64,000 nucleotides of DNA from Amycolatopsis sp. FDAARGOS 1241 (lineage in GTDB: Bacteria; Actinomycetota; Actinomycetes; Mycobacteriales; Pseudonocardiaceae): contig NZ_CP069526.1 in the NCBI RefSeq assembly GCF_016889705.1, positions 8,212,001 through 8,276,000 on the forward strand, given 5' to 3'. The notes beneath the pieces were generated by a model. It was not told the DNA's origin, did no database searches, and saw only the letters and a list, made by a program, of their open reading frames with translations. Shown in pieces: positions 9,955-18,425 of this stretch. The position numbers and the translations under genes are program-made. Position 1 is the first letter of the stretch. Every line of letters begins with the position of its first letter.

Positions 9955-9970
9955 GGTGGTCTATATCTCA
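9955..9970 (+). promoter_or_regulatory. DasR (dre)-like half site at chitinase promoter
   Basis: GGTGGTCTATATCTCA shares the left half TGGTCTA with the DasR consensus ACTGGTCTAGACCAGT, matching 9 of 16 positions overall. Streptomyces chitinase promoters carry such sites. The right half is poor, so this is a suggestion only. Confidence 0.35.
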
Positions 9971-10018
9971 TTGGCGTCGACCATTTCCCATTTTCAGGAC
10001 GTACAAAGGAGTGAGCCC

Positions 10019-10731
10019 ATGTCTCTCCGCAGGATCCTCACCGCCGTCGGGATGGTCACCACCGTGGTCGTCGCCATGCTCGTCCCCACCACTGCGACCG
10101 CGGCTCCGGCCGCTGGCTTCGTGGTGAGCGAGGCGCAGTTAAACCAGATGTTCCCGAGCCGGAACTCCTTCTACACCTACAGTGGACTGACCGGCGCGCT
10201 CGGCGCGTACCCCGGCTTCGCGAACTCCGGCAGCGACACCGTGAAGAAGCAGGAAGCCGCGGCGTTCCTCGCGAACGTGAGCCACGAAACCGGCGGCCTG
10301 GTGTACACAGTGGAGCAGAACACCGCGAACTACCCGCACCACTGCGACACCAGCCAGTCCCACGGCTGCCCAGCCGGCACCGCCGCGTACTACGGCCGCG
10401 GACCGATCCAGCTCAGCTGGAACTTCGACTACAAGGCCGCGGGTGACGCGCTCGGCATCGATCTGCTGAACCACCCGAACCTCGTGCAGAACGACGCGGC
10501 CGTGTCGTGGAAAACCGGCCTCTGGTACTGGAACACCCAGTCCGGCCCCGGCACCGTCACCCCGCACGACGCCATGGTCGACGGCAGCGGCTTCGGCGAG
10601 ACGATCCGCAGCATCAACGGCTCCATCGAGTGCAACGGCGGCAACCCCGCCCAGGTCCAGAGCCGCGTCGACGCGTACCGGAGTTCACCGGCATCCTGGG
10701 AGCCGACCCGGGTGGCAACCTCAGCTGCTGA
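10019..10731 (+). CDS. Glycoside hydrolase family 19 chitinase, probable 3' frameshift
   Basis: This secreted endochitinase has no chitin-binding module, like the short Streptomyces enzymes. The ATG at 10019 follows a strong AAGGAG, and residues 1-29 form a signal peptide ending TATAA. The catalytic region has SHETGG (Glu90), a second acid at Glu99 and the substrate-cleft motif YGRGPIQLSWNFDY near 125-138. The frame used runs past the expected end. Dropping into the next frame near 10680 restores the family ending FTGILGADPGGNLSC with a stop at 10729-10731. The length is one base short of a multiple of three. The deletion would remove the C-terminal strand and last disulfide Cys, or it is a sequencing error. 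Confidence 0.85.
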
Positions 10732-10740
10732 GGTCCCCAG

Positions 10741-10775
10741 AGGGCCCCTCGGTGGCGGCCGAGTGGCCCTTCTCC
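10741..10775 (+). terminator. Terminator after chitinase gene
   Basis: Arms AGGGCCCCTCGG and CCGAGTGGCCCT pair with one mismatch and are followed by TCTCCTT. The hairpin lies ten bases after the chitinase stop and 20 bases from the end of the convergent exonuclease gene, so it may serve both. Confidence 0.65.
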
Positions 10776-10791
10776 TTGCCCCGTCGAGGAA

Positions 10792-11598
10792 TCAGCGCGG
10801 GAACGGCACGTCGTACGTCGCGGTCACCGGAGCGTGGTCCGACCAGCGCTCGGCGTACGTGTCGGCGCGTTCGACGACCACGGACCGCACCGCGGCGGCC
10901 AGCCCGGGCGTCGCGAGCTGGCAGTCGATGCGCCAGCCGGAGTCGTTGTCGAAGGCCTTGCCGCGGTAGGACCACCACGTGTAGGGGCCGGGGCCGTCGT
11001 GGAGGCGGCGCTGGACGTCGACGTAGCCGGCCTCTTCGTAGACCCGGCCGAGCCACTCGCGCTCCTCGGGCAGGAACCCGGAGTTCTTCTGGTTGCCCTT
11101 CCAGTTCTTCAGGTCGACGGTGTCGTAGGCGATGTTCCAGTCGCCCACCACCACGACCTCGCGGCCGGCCGCGGCGGCCTTCGCGCGCAGCTCCACCAGG
11201 TGCGGCAGAAACGCCGCCATGAAGCGCTCCTTTTCGTCCTGCCGCTCGGTGCCGACGTCGCCGCTCGGCAGGTACAGGCTCGCGACGACGACGCCCGGCA
11301 GGTGCATCTCGAGGTAACGCCCGCTGTCCTCGAACTCGGGCTCACCGAAGCCGACGCGCACTTCCTCCGGCTCGACGCGGCTGTAGAGCGAGACGCCGTT
11401 GCGCCCCTTGACCGCCGACGCGGCGTGCGCGGCATACCAGCCTTCCGGCTCGACGACGTGGCCGGGCAGCTGCGCGGACTCCGCCCGCACCTCCTGGCAG
11501 GCGACGACATCGGCGTTCGTGGTGGTGAGCCACTCGACGAAGCCCTTCTTCACGGCGGCCCGGAGGCCGTTGACGTTCACGGTGGAGACGGTCAGCAC
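10792..11598 (-). CDS. Exodeoxyribonuclease III (AP endonuclease family)
   Basis: The enzyme cleaves abasic sites and degrades DNA 3' to 5' using Mg2+. The exonuclease-endonuclease-phosphatase fold motifs are all present: STVNVNGLR at the start, VACQEVRA (metal-binding Glu), VVVGDWNIA (Asp/Asn), NSGFLPEE, GWRIDCQLA and the terminal SDHAPV with catalytic Asp-His. I start at GTG 11598 (LTVSTVNVNG), which best matches the family. An upstream in-frame start at 11628 would add ten residues and leave only 20 bases to the divergent metallo-hydrolase gene. Confidence 0.93.
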   Translation of the reverse strand: MLTVSTVNVNGLRAAVKKGFVEWLTTTNADVVACQEVRAESAQLPGHVVEPEGWYAAHAASAVKGRNGVSLYSRVEPEEVRVGFGEPEFEDSGRYLEMHLPGVVVASLYLPSGDVGTERQDEKERFMAAFLPHLVELRAKAAAAGREVVVVGDWNIAYDTVDLKNWKGNQKNSGFLPEEREWLGRVYEEAGYVDVQRRLHDGPGPYTWWSYRGKAFDNDSGWRIDCQLATPGLAAAVRSVVVERADTYAERWSDHAPVTATYDVPFPR

Positions 11599-11648
11599 CC
11601 CGCGCACGCTACCCGTCGACCCCGACAACTCCGTGCCAGACTGCGGTC

Positions 11649-12381
11649 ATGGCCCGACTCACCGTGCTCGGCAGCTGCGGCGGCTTCCCCGAGCCCGGCC
11701 ACGCGTGCGCCGCGTTCCTGCTGTCGCACAGCGTCCGGAACAACGACCACCACACCGTCCTCGACCTCGGTTACGGCGCGGCCGCCCGCCTGTTCACGCA
11801 CGTGGAAGCGAAAGACCTCGGTGCCGTCGTCGTGACGCACGAGCACCCCGACCACATCGCGGACCTCACCGCGCTCAGCCGCGCGTGGCGCTACACGGTC
11901 GAGACCACTCGTCTGCCGCTGCACTGCACCCCCGGCGCGCTGCGCCGGCTCGAAGCGGCCGAACCGCGCCCGCACCCGACGACGATCTTCGACGTCCGCA
12001 CCTTCGCCGGGCCCGAAACCGTCGGCCCGTGGCAGCTGACCTCGGCGCCGCACGCCGCACTTCGTGCCGAACCACGGCGTGCGGCTGAGTTCCGCGACCG
12101 CCACCGTCGCGTACTCCGGTGACACCGGCCCGTCGCCACTGCTCGTGGAGCTGGCGCGCGACGCGGACGTGCTGATCTGCGAGGCGACCGTCCAGGAACC
12201 CGAAGAGCACCTCATGACGGCCGCCGAAGCCGGCCGCACGGCGGCGACAGCCGGTGCGAAAACCTTGCTGCTCACGCACTTCTGGCCCGGCACCGACCGT
12301 GCCGAATCGGTCGCGCAGGCGAGCGCGGAGTTCAGCGGTGAGGTGCTGGCCGCAGAAGAGGGAATGAGGCTCGAGCTGTAG
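11649..12381 (+). pseudogene. Metallo-beta-lactamase-fold hydrolase, frameshifted
   Basis: This resembles an RNase Z/arylsulfatase-like MBL hydrolase. The ATG at 11649 opens MARLTVLGSCGGFPEPGHAC with the zinc motif THEHPDH near residue 60. After QLTSAPHA (about 12055) the family sequence continues in the next frame as PHFVPNHGVRLSS, then YSGDTGPS (bridging Asp) and LLTHFWPG (His), ending at 12381. The total of 733 bases is one more than a multiple of three, consistent with a single inserted base. The two halves are otherwise well conserved. It is either a recent pseudogene or a sequencing error; all metal ligands would be intact in the corrected protein. Confidence 0.8.
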
Positions 12382-12395
12382 CCCGGCGGCACCTC

Positions 12396-12445
12396 TTGAC
12401 GGCAGATGGCTAATTCCATTAGCTTTTTAGCTATGCCCATTAGCC
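12396..12445 (+). promoter_or_regulatory. Promoter with paired palindromic operators for the TetR gene
   Basis: A -35-like TTGACG (12396-12401) and -10-like TAGCTT (12420-12425) are 18 bases apart. Two related inverted repeats cover them: GGCTAAT-TCC-ATTAGCT (12408-12424) and AGCTAT-GCCC-ATTAGCC (12429-12445). Shared GGCTAAT half sites over a promoter directly before a TetR gene suggest autorepression. Confidence 0.65.
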
Positions 12446-12448
12446 ACC

Positions 12449-13027
12449 GTGATGTCCCCTAGAGCCGGCCTCACGCCGGACGCCGTCGTCACCCTCGCGC
12501 TCGAGGTGGTGGACGCCGACGGCGCCGGCGCACTCACCCTCGCCAAGGTCGCGGAGCGCGCCGGCGTCGCCACGCCCTCGCTGTACAAGCACGTCGGCGG
12601 TCTCGCCGCCCTCCGGCGGCTCATCGACCTCGAGGTGGTCACCGAGATGACCGAGGCGTTGCGAGGCGCCGCGACCGGCCGGTCCGGCGAAGAGGCCATC
12701 GAGGCCCTCGCGGATGCGTATCGCGCATACCTGCGAAGACATCCACATCGGGTCGCCGCGCTGGAAACGGCGCCCGACGAGGCCGATGAGGAGCTCGCCA
12801 AGGCCACCCACGGTGTCGCCGAAGTCGCCTTCGCGGTGCTTCGCCCGTACGGCTTCGACCACGCCCGCAGCGTGCACGCGACGCGTTGCCTGCGCGCCGC
12901 CGTACACGGCTTCGCCAGCCTCGAAGCTTCCGGCGGATTCGGCCGCCCCGAAGACGTCGACGCCAGCTTCACGCTCCTGAAAACGATGCTCGTGCGAGGC
13001 ATCGCCGGCTACGCCGAAACAAGCTGA
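12449..13027 (+). CDS. TetR family transcriptional regulator
   Basis: This is a 192-residue repressor. The N-terminal helix-turn-helix reads LTLAKVAERAGVATPSLYKH (about residues 31-50), a standard TetR DNA-binding signature, and the helical ligand domain resembles the WHG type. The start is GTG 12449 or ATG 12452; neither has a good ribosome binding site. Upstream palindromes sharing GGCTAAT half sites are probably its own operators. Eight bases downstream begin a 30-codon ORF and then a membrane protein gene, presumably the regulated transport or membrane function in one operon. Confidence 0.9.
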   Translation: MMSPRAGLTPDAVVTLALEVVDADGAGALTLAKVAERAGVATPSLYKHVGGLAALRRLIDLEVVTEMTEALRGAATGRSGEEAIEALADAYRAYLRRHPHRVAALETAPDEADEELAKATHGVAEVAFAVLRPYGFDHARSVHATRCLRAAVHGFASLEASGGFGRPEDVDASFTLLKTMLVRGIAGYAETS

Positions 13028-13035
13028 GGAGAACC

Positions 13036-13128
13036 ATGTCCTTCGTCATCGCCGTGCTGCTCTTCACCGTCGCGCTCGGGATCGCCGACGCGCGCTTTCC
13101 CTGGCAGGCCAACGGGATTCGCCGATGA
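13036..13128 (+). CDS. Small membrane peptide, 30 residues
   Basis: The ATG at 13036 follows an excellent GAGGAGAA and encodes MSFVIAVLLFTVALGIADAR plus ten residues, a single hydrophobic helix. Its stop overlaps the ATG of the next gene by four bases (ATGA). The ribosome binding site and overlap argue for real translation. It could be a small membrane subunit or a coupling leader for the downstream gene. No relatives are recognised. Confidence 0.6.
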   Translation: MSFVIAVLLFTVALGIADARFPWQANGIRR

Positions 13129-13682
13129 TCGCCGGACACTTCGGCCTCGCGGCCGGTGTCAATGCCGGCCGGCCTTCGATTCCGGTGTGGACGCTGATGC
13201 TCGCCACCGCGTGGCTCGACATCGTGTTCACCCCGCTGTACCTCACCGGCGTCGAAACCATCGACCAGCCGGGCGGAACCGGCTACGGCGAGGGCGTGAT
13301 CCACGCCGACTACACGCATTCACTGGTGGGCGCGGTCGTCCTCTCGGCCTTGTTCGGCCTGGTCGCAGCGCGCTGGGTCGGTCGCGGCGCGGGTGTCACG
13401 CTCGGCGCGGTCGCGTTCTCCCACTGGCTGCTCGACCTCGTGGTGCACCGCGCCGACCTGCCGATCCTGCCCGGCAACGCGGGCGGCCTGCCGACGTTCG
13501 GCTTCGGCCTGTGGCGGCTCCCGGCGGTCTCGATGACCGTCGAAATCCTCCTGCTGGTGGCCGGTATCGGCCTCTACTGGCGGGCCGCCGCCAAACGCGA
13601 CCCGCGCAAGGCGCGCGGCCTGGGCGTCATCGCCGCGGTGTCGGGTGCGGCCACCGTGGCGCTGGAGCTGATCGGCGGCTAG
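13125..13682 (+). CDS. YdjM-like (PF04307-type) membrane protein
   Basis: The 185-residue polytopic protein has about four to five hydrophobic segments. The pair of motifs DYTHSL (near residue 61) and SHWLLDLVVHR (about 98-108) matches the YdjM/LexA-regulated inner-membrane hydrolase family, where His and Asp are thought to bind metal. Catalytic activity is not established for the family. It starts within the stop of the 30-codon ORF and ends four bases before the convergent SH3-like gene. Cotranscription with the TetR gene is likely. Confidence 0.75.
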   Translation: MIAGHFGLAAGVNAGRPSIPVWTLMLATAWLDIVFTPLYLTGVETIDQPGGTGYGEGVIHADYTHSLVGAVVLSALFGLVAARWVGRGAGVTLGAVAFSHWLLDLVVHRADLPILPGNAGGLPTFGFGLWRLPAVSMTVEILLLVAGIGLYWRAAAKRDPRKARGLGVIAAVSGAATVALELIGG

Positions 13683-13686
13683 ACCG

Positions 13687-14001
13687 TCAGCATTTCGCCC
13701 CTTCGACTGGCTTCACGAAGCTGCTCGCCACCCACTTGCCCTGGGCGACCTCGCGGAACCCGTTCTGCTGCACCGGCATGGCGTCGAACTCCGCGCCGTT
13801 GAGGTACTTCCCGACGATCTTGCCGTTGCCGTCGGGTGTCTCGCGGGCGTTGAGGACGTCGGCGGTCACGGTGACCTTGCACCCGGTCGGGGAGCCCTGC
13901 GCGTCGGCCTGGCCCTTCTGGTTGATCACGTAGAGGATCACCACTGCGGCGATGACGCCGATGATGATCAGCGTCTTCTTCGGCAACAACCCCAGGATCA
14001 C
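13687..14001 (-). CDS. Membrane-anchored SH3b-like domain protein
   Basis: The 104-residue product begins at GTG 14001, eight bases after GGAGGAG. The N-terminal helix KKTLIIIGVIAAVVILYVI anchors the protein. The outer domain (about 35-100) reads like a bacterial SH3 domain, with VLNARETPDGNGKIVGKYLN and KWVASSFVKP. Two Cys residues, one at its beginning and one at the very C terminus, could form a disulfide. SH3b domains often bind cell wall peptides; the ligand here is unknown. Confidence 0.8.
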   Translation of the reverse strand: MILGLLPKKTLIIIGVIAAVVILYVINQKGQADAQGSPTGCKVTVTADVLNARETPDGNGKIVGKYLNGAEFDAMPVQQNGFREVAQGKWVASSFVKPVEGAKC

Positions 14002-14141
14002 GGCTGGCTCCTCCGACGAATCCCGAAAACCCGGCCCGACCAGGGTAGACACGGAGTGGGTCGGCCCGACAGGGCCGCCGGCCCAGACCACCCGGAGGCG
14101 CCAACAGCGTCACCTCCCGGTGACAATGGGTGATCGCGACG

Positions 14142-14178
14142 AAGGGGCACCTCGGAAGACTCCTCCGAGGTGCCCCTT
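14142..14178 (-). terminator. Terminator of isocitrate dehydrogenase gene
   Basis: Perfect 15-bp arms AAGGGGCACCTCGGA and TCCGAGGTGCCCCTT enclose a seven-base loop. It lies 34 bases beyond the icd stop and is symmetric enough to act on both strands. Confidence 0.85.
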
Positions 14179-14211
14179 CGCGGTGGTGGGAAAGGCAGTT
14201 CTGCCGGTGGC

Positions 14212-15435
14212 TCAGCCCTGGGCGATCTTCTTGGCCAGGTTCTCGTCGAGGGTCGCGAGGAACTCCTCGGTGGTCTGCCACTGCTGGTCGCCGCCGACGA
14301 GCAGCGCCAGGTCCTTCGTCATCTTGCCGCTCTCGACGGTGTCGATGACCACGCGCTCCAGCGTGTTCGCGAAGCCGATGAGCTCCGGGTTGGCGTCGAG
14401 CTTGCCGCGGTGCTCGAGGCCCCGGGTCCACGCGTAGATCGAGGCGATCGGGTTCGTGGAGGTCGGCTTGCCCTGCTGGTGCTGGCGGTAGTGGCGCGTC
14501 ACGGTGCCGTGTGCGGCCTCGGCCTCGACGGTCTTGCCGTCCGGCGTGCGCAGCACCGACGTCATCAGGCCGAGCGAGCCGAAGCCCTGGGCCACGGTGT
14601 CGGACTGGACGTCACCGTCGTAGTTCTTGGTGGCCCAGACGTAGCCGCCCTCCCACTTGAGCGCCGCGGCGACCATGTCGTCGATGAGCCGGTGCTCGTA
14701 GGTGAGGCCCTTGGCGTCGAAGTCGGCCTTGTACTCGGCCTCGAAGATCTCCTGGAACACGTCCTTGAACATGCCGTCGTAGGACTTGAGGATCGTGTTC
14801 TTGGTCGACAGGTAGACCGGCATGGCGCGGTCGAGACCGTACTGCAGCGATGCGCGCGCGAAGTCCTCGATCGACTTGCGGTAGTTGTACATACCCAGGG
14901 CGACGCCGCCGCCCTCCGGGTACTTCGCGACCTCGAACTCCATCGGCGCGGAGCCGTCTTCGGGGGTGTAGGTCAGCGTCAGGGTGCCCGGGCCGGGCAC
15001 CTTGAAGTCGGTGGCCTTGTACTGGTCACCGTGGGCGTGACGGCCGATGATGATGGGCTTGGTCCAGCCCGGTACCAGGCGCGGCACGTTCTGCATGATG
15101 ATCGGCTCGCGGAAGACCACGCCGCCGAGAATGTTGCGGATGGTGCCGTTGGGGCTCCGCCACATCTTCTTGAGGCCGAACTCCTCCACGCGCGCCTCGT
15201 CGGGCGTGATCGTGGCGCACTTGACACCGACGCCGTGCTTCTTGATGGCGTTGGCGGCGTCGACCGTGATCTGGTCGTCGGTGCGGTCCCGCTCCTCGAT
15301 GCCCAGGTCGTAGTAGTCCAGGTTGACGTCCAGGTACGGGTGGATCAGCTTGTCCTTGATGAACTGCCAGATGATGCGGGTCATCTCATCGCCGTCGAGC
15401 TCGACGACGGTGCCCTGGACCTTGATCTTGGCCAT
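14212..15435 (-). CDS. icd: NADP-dependent isocitrate dehydrogenase
   Basis: The 407-residue enzyme oxidatively decarboxylates isocitrate to 2-oxoglutarate. Sequence features place it in the homodimeric type II group (eukaryote-like): [14 protein letters not shown] at the N terminus, [14 protein letters not shown] with substrate Ser/Asn/Arg residues, [20 protein letters not shown] with metal-binding Asp, and [14 protein letters not shown] for NADP. The ATG at 15435 is chosen; the open frame continues to 15498 but without the family's sequence. A strong terminator follows. It stands alone as a monocistronic gene. Confidence 0.96.
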   Translation of the reverse strand: MAKIKVQGTVVELDGDEMTRIIWQFIKDKLIHPYLDVNLDYYDLGIEERDRTDDQITVDAANAIKKHGVGVKCATITPDEARVEEFGLKKMWRSPNGTIRNILGGVVFREPIIMQNVPRLVPGWTKPIIIGRHAHGDQYKATDFKVPGPGTLTLTYTPEDGSAPMEFEVAKYPEGGGVALGMYNYRKSIEDFARASLQYGLDRAMPVYLSTKNTILKSYDGMFKDVFQEIFEAEYKADFDAKGLTYEHRLIDDMVAAALKWEGGYVWATKNYDGDVQSDTVAQGFGSLGLMTSVLRTPDGKTVEAEAAHGTVTRHYRQHQQGKPTSTNPIASIYAWTRGLEHRGKLDANPELIGFANTLERVVIDTVESGKMTKDLALLVGGDQQWQTTEEFLATLDENLAKKIAQG

Positions 15436-15664
15436 GAGCAGCGGTGCTCCTTCCGCGGATCTTCGCGATGCTTCTTCGACTCGTCGGTAGCGGTACAAGC
15501 GTACTGCTTACCGGGCCGGGGTGGTTCCAGAAGTGGTCGGCGTCAAGTCTCCACCCGGCGCTCGCGGCCCCGACGAGCGGGCACAGCACGCCTTCGTCGA
15601 CCGCGGAACCGGGTGAGCTCGGCCACCATCCCGTCGGGGAACCAGCCACCCGGGAGGTCACGCT

Positions 15665-16113
15665 ATGTCGTATTCCGGCTCGTACACCACTTTTCAGCCG
15701 CCGGAATTCGATAAGCCGGGCCGTCACGCGCGTGTTCAGCGGGCTGCTCGGGCTCGTGCTCACCCCGTCGCGCTGGGCCTGCTCGCGGCCGGTGGCTACC
15801 GCCGGCAGGCGCTCGTCGTGGAGGCGTTCGGCGCCCGCCGCGACGCGCTCGGCATCGCGAGGGGCGATGGCGGGCGCGATCCTGTTGCTGCTGGTCACGG
15901 CGCTGGGCGCGTGGTCTTCATCGGGTCCGTTTGCTCGGCGGGTTCGTGTGGGGGTGCTGCCGGGCGTCGTCGCACTGGCGATGCCGGAGTGGGGGGCCAC
16001 CTGCTCGACGTGCTGCCGCGCGGCGGGCTGTCGTCCGGTGTGCCGTCGTCGCTGTTCTCGGGCGCGCTGCTCGCTGGCGGGTCCGGCTGGTCGGCGCGGG
16101 TCTGGCGGCCTGA
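15665..16113 (+). pseudogene. Membrane protein gene with multiple frameshifts
   Basis: Starting from ATG 15665 (MSYSGSYTTFQPPEFDKPG), a coherent membrane protein can be followed only by changing frame. RVFSGLLGLVLTP is in a second frame. ALGLLAAGGYRRQALVVEAF returns to the first. AGAILLLLVTALGAWSSSGP is shifted again, LGGFVWG is in a third, and RVRLVGAGLAA ends the fragment at 16113. Five or more indels in 450 bases rule out a working gene as assembled. Codon composition and hydrophobic character are well preserved between indels, which points to very recent decay or poor local sequence quality. The family is not recognised. Confidence 0.65.
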
Positions 16114-16173
16114 TCGCGCGGTGGCGGCCCGCTCGGTGACCAGTGCCTTCGCGCGCGGTGAGAACATCGTCAC

Positions 16174-16536
16174 ATGGGTCTGTTCACCGTGCCGGAGGCG
16201 CGCGCCGAGCTCGCCAGGTTGCTCCCGGTCCTCGCCGAGCTCGTCCGGGTGCGCGCCGACGCCGCCGAGCTCGCCGCTTCGCTGCGACCGGGCGGGCGTG
16301 ACACCGACCTCGGCGGGTTGCCGGAGTGGAAGGCCGCGCAGGCCCGGCTCGACGAGTTGATGACGACTGTCCAGCGCACGGGCGCGGAACTCAAGGGCTT
16401 CGCTCCGCTGCTGGTGGACTTCCCGGCGTCGCTCGACGGCGACGACGTGCTGCTGTGCTGGCTCGAAGGCGACCGCGAACTGGCCTGGTACCACCGGGTC
16501 GACCTCGGCTTCGCGGGGCGCCGGCCGTTGAAGTGA
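16174..16536 (+). CDS. DUF2203 family protein
   Basis: The 120-residue cytosolic protein matches DUF2203. Its N-terminal helix pair is FTVPEARAELARLLPVLAEL, with the characteristic ending DGDDVLLCWLEGDRELAWYH and GFAGRRPL. The function of the family is unknown. It starts at ATG 16174 with only weak upstream purines and lies just upstream of the methyltransferase gene. Confidence 0.85.
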   Translation: MGLFTVPEARAELARLLPVLAELVRVRADAAELAASLRPGGRDTDLGGLPEWKAAQARLDELMTTVQRTGAELKGFAPLLVDFPASLDGDDVLLCWLEGDRELAWYHRVDLGFAGRRPLK

Positions 16537-16557
16537 AAATTCGCTGGTCAGCGCCGC

Positions 16558-16563
16558 TAGGTT
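16558..16563 (+). promoter_or_regulatory. Putative -10 element of leaderless methyltransferase mRNA
   Basis: TAGGTT ends six bases before the GTG at 16570, so transcription is expected to start at the start codon. No Shine-Dalgarno sequence is present. Confidence 0.5.
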
Positions 16564-16569
16564 GAGCCG

Positions 16570-17178
16570 GTGAGCACAGCTTCCGACGTCTTCGACGCGC
16601 TGGCCGACGGATACGACGACGACGAGTTCCACCCCCTGGTGGCCGACACCCTGGTGGCGTCGCTGCCGAGCGGGGCCTCCCTGCTGGTCGACGTGGCCAC
16701 CGGCACGGGCGCGGCGGCCTTCGCGGCGCTGCGGCTGAACCCCGCCTCGATCGTCGCGGTGGACTTCTCGCCGGCGATGCTCGCGCTGGCGCGGACGAAG
16801 GCGGCCACGCTGGATCCCGCGGGCGTGATCTCATGGCACGAGGGCCGCGCCGTACCCCTCCCGATCGCCGACGGCGGCGCCGACGCGGTCGTGTGCGCCT
16901 CCGCCCTGCACTTCCTCGGCGCGACGGCGCTCGCGGAGTGGCTGCGCGTCCTGCGGCCCGGCGGCGTGGCCGCGTTCAGCATCTCCTCGGCCAAGCGCTT
17001 CTCGCGGACCGGCTCGCTGTCCGACCAGATGCCCCGTGACTTCCGCATCCCCGCCACTGAAGCCGACGCCGCCGCCTTGGCCACCGACGCCGGCTTCGGC
17101 TCCGCGTCGGCCACCACGGTGACCGCCCACCTCGGCGGCCGGGAGCGGCTGGTGTTCGCGGTGCGTGCGGTGCGCTAG
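16570..17178 (+). CDS. Class I SAM-dependent methyltransferase
   Basis: The 202-residue product has the Rossmann-like SAM-binding fold. Motif I is LVDVATGTGAAAF (about residues 39-51), the acidic loop is VAVDFSPAML (60-69), and the post-motif VLRPGGVAAFS lies near 133-143. Substrate cannot be told from sequence; the UbiE/type-11 methyltransferase group is the nearest. Start is GTG, apparently leaderless. It ends where a degenerate convergent sequence begins. Confidence 0.9.
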   Translation: MSTASDVFDALADGYDDDEFHPLVADTLVASLPSGASLLVDVATGTGAAAFAALRLNPASIVAVDFSPAMLALARTKAATLDPAGVISWHEGRAVPLPIADGGADAVVCASALHFLGATALAEWLRVLRPGGVAAFSISSAKRFSRTGSLSDQMPRDFRIPATEADAAALATDAGFGSASATTVTAHLGGRERLVFAVRAVR

Positions 17179-17598
17179 CGGTGCAAGTGGACTTCGCCGG
17201 TCGTCGCGAGACCGGCGGGGCCCGAGCAGTGCCGGCACGAACGAGGCGTCGAAGCCGGTGGTGGTGCCATCGTCGGCCCGGACGAGCTGCGTGAGCGTGA
17301 AGTCGGCGGTGGGGTCTTCGGCGATGTCGGTGCAGGCCCGAGCGCCGCGGAAGACGGCGAAGCCCGGCCCGTCGAGCTGCGGCGCGTGCCCGCCGCGGAA
17401 GCGGGTGCCGGGTAGGTGACTTCGTGCAGCTGCTCGCCGGCGGGCGCCCTCAGCCCGAGACGAGCCCGTTGCAGGTGCCGTTGTCGGCTTTCGCCACGCC
17501 CCCGTACTCCGACACGGTCACCTGGCCGGCGCCCGTCGCCGGGCACGGCGCGCGCTGCGGGGGCTGCCGGCTGGAGGCAGACGGCCTGCCCGGCTCGG
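17179..17598 (-). pseudogene. Degenerate remnant of a secreted or envelope protein
   Basis: Between the methyltransferase and the HhH-GPD gene, coherent peptides appear on the minus strand only by switching frames: QVTVSEYGGVAKADNGTCNG, then LRAPAGEQLHEVTYPAP, then GFAVFRGARACTDIAEDPTA and FTLTQLVRADDGTTTGFDAS. There is no start codon or signal sequence at the front. I read this as a truncated, frameshifted gene. The evidence is only compositional and no family is recognised. Confidence 0.35.
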
Positions 17599-18195
17599 TT
17601 ACTTCTTCGCCGCCGCCCTCTCCGCCTTTTCCGCCTTCTTGAACGCCCGCACTTCGGCGAGGGTCTTGGCGTTCACGACGTCCGCGATCGAGCGGCGGGA
17701 GCCACGGTCGCCGTACGCGCCGGCGGCGGTGCGCCAGCCCTTGGGTTGCACGCCGTACTGCTTGCCGAGCAGGGCGAGGAAGATCTTGGCCTTCTGTTCG
17801 CCGTAGCCGGGGAGGGCTTTGAGGCGCTGGAGGACCTCGGGACCGTCGGGCTTGGGGCGGCCTTGCGTCCAGATCGCTTCCGCGTCGCCGTCGTAGTTTT
17901 CGACGATGAACCGGCAGAGGGCCTGCACGCGGCGCGCCATGGAGCCGCCGTAGCGGTGGATGGCGGGCGGCGTGACGCACTTCTGCACGAACTCCTCGGT
18001 GTCGGCCTCGGCGATGCGCCGCACGTCGAACCCGCCCATGCGATCGGCGATCTTGCGCGGCCCGAGGAACGCGACCTCCATGGAGATCTGCTGGTCCAGC
18101 AGCATGCCGACCAGCAGCGCCACCGGGTCCTCACTCAGCAGCTTGTCGGCTTCGGCGTCGCCGCTCAGGTGCACTTCACGCGTCATGCGTGCCAT
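17599..18195 (-). CDS. HhH-GPD-type base excision repair protein
   Basis: The 198-residue protein resembles actinobacterial HhH-GPD DNA glycosylase-like proteins. The helix-hairpin-helix is LKALPGYGEQKAKIFLALLG (about residues 124-143). The N-terminal helical part includes DPVALLVGMLLDQQISMEVA, similar to the opening of the AlkA/endonuclease III fold. The catalytic Asp expected after the hairpin is not obvious, and the usual FeS cysteines are absent, so substrate is unclear. The basic C terminus (AEKAERAAAKK) could contact DNA. Start is ATG 18195 or ATG 18186. Confidence 0.85.
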   Translation of the reverse strand: MARMTREVHLSGDAEADKLLSEDPVALLVGMLLDQQISMEVAFLGPRKIADRMGGFDVRRIAEADTEEFVQKCVTPPAIHRYGGSMARRVQALCRFIVENYDGDAEAIWTQGRPKPDGPEVLQRLKALPGYGEQKAKIFLALLGKQYGVQPKGWRTAAGAYGDRGSRRSIADVVNAKTLAEVRAFKKAEKAERAAAKK

Positions 18196-18425
18196 TTTGG
18201 CAGGTCGCGACCCTCACGCGCAGCTCACCGAGCCGAGTGGCGCCGTACGAGAGGTCTGCGCCGTGCTCGCAGCCGACGACCGGCAGGCTCGAGAACGCGG
18301 CGCCGTCACATTCGGCAGGCCCACCATCCGCGGTGCCGGTCCACGCGCGCGGACCGAAGGAGCCGGAAACCCCGCGGATGCGGCAGGACACGTCGCGCCA
18401 CGACGCGTTTCCCGGACGGCCGCAG

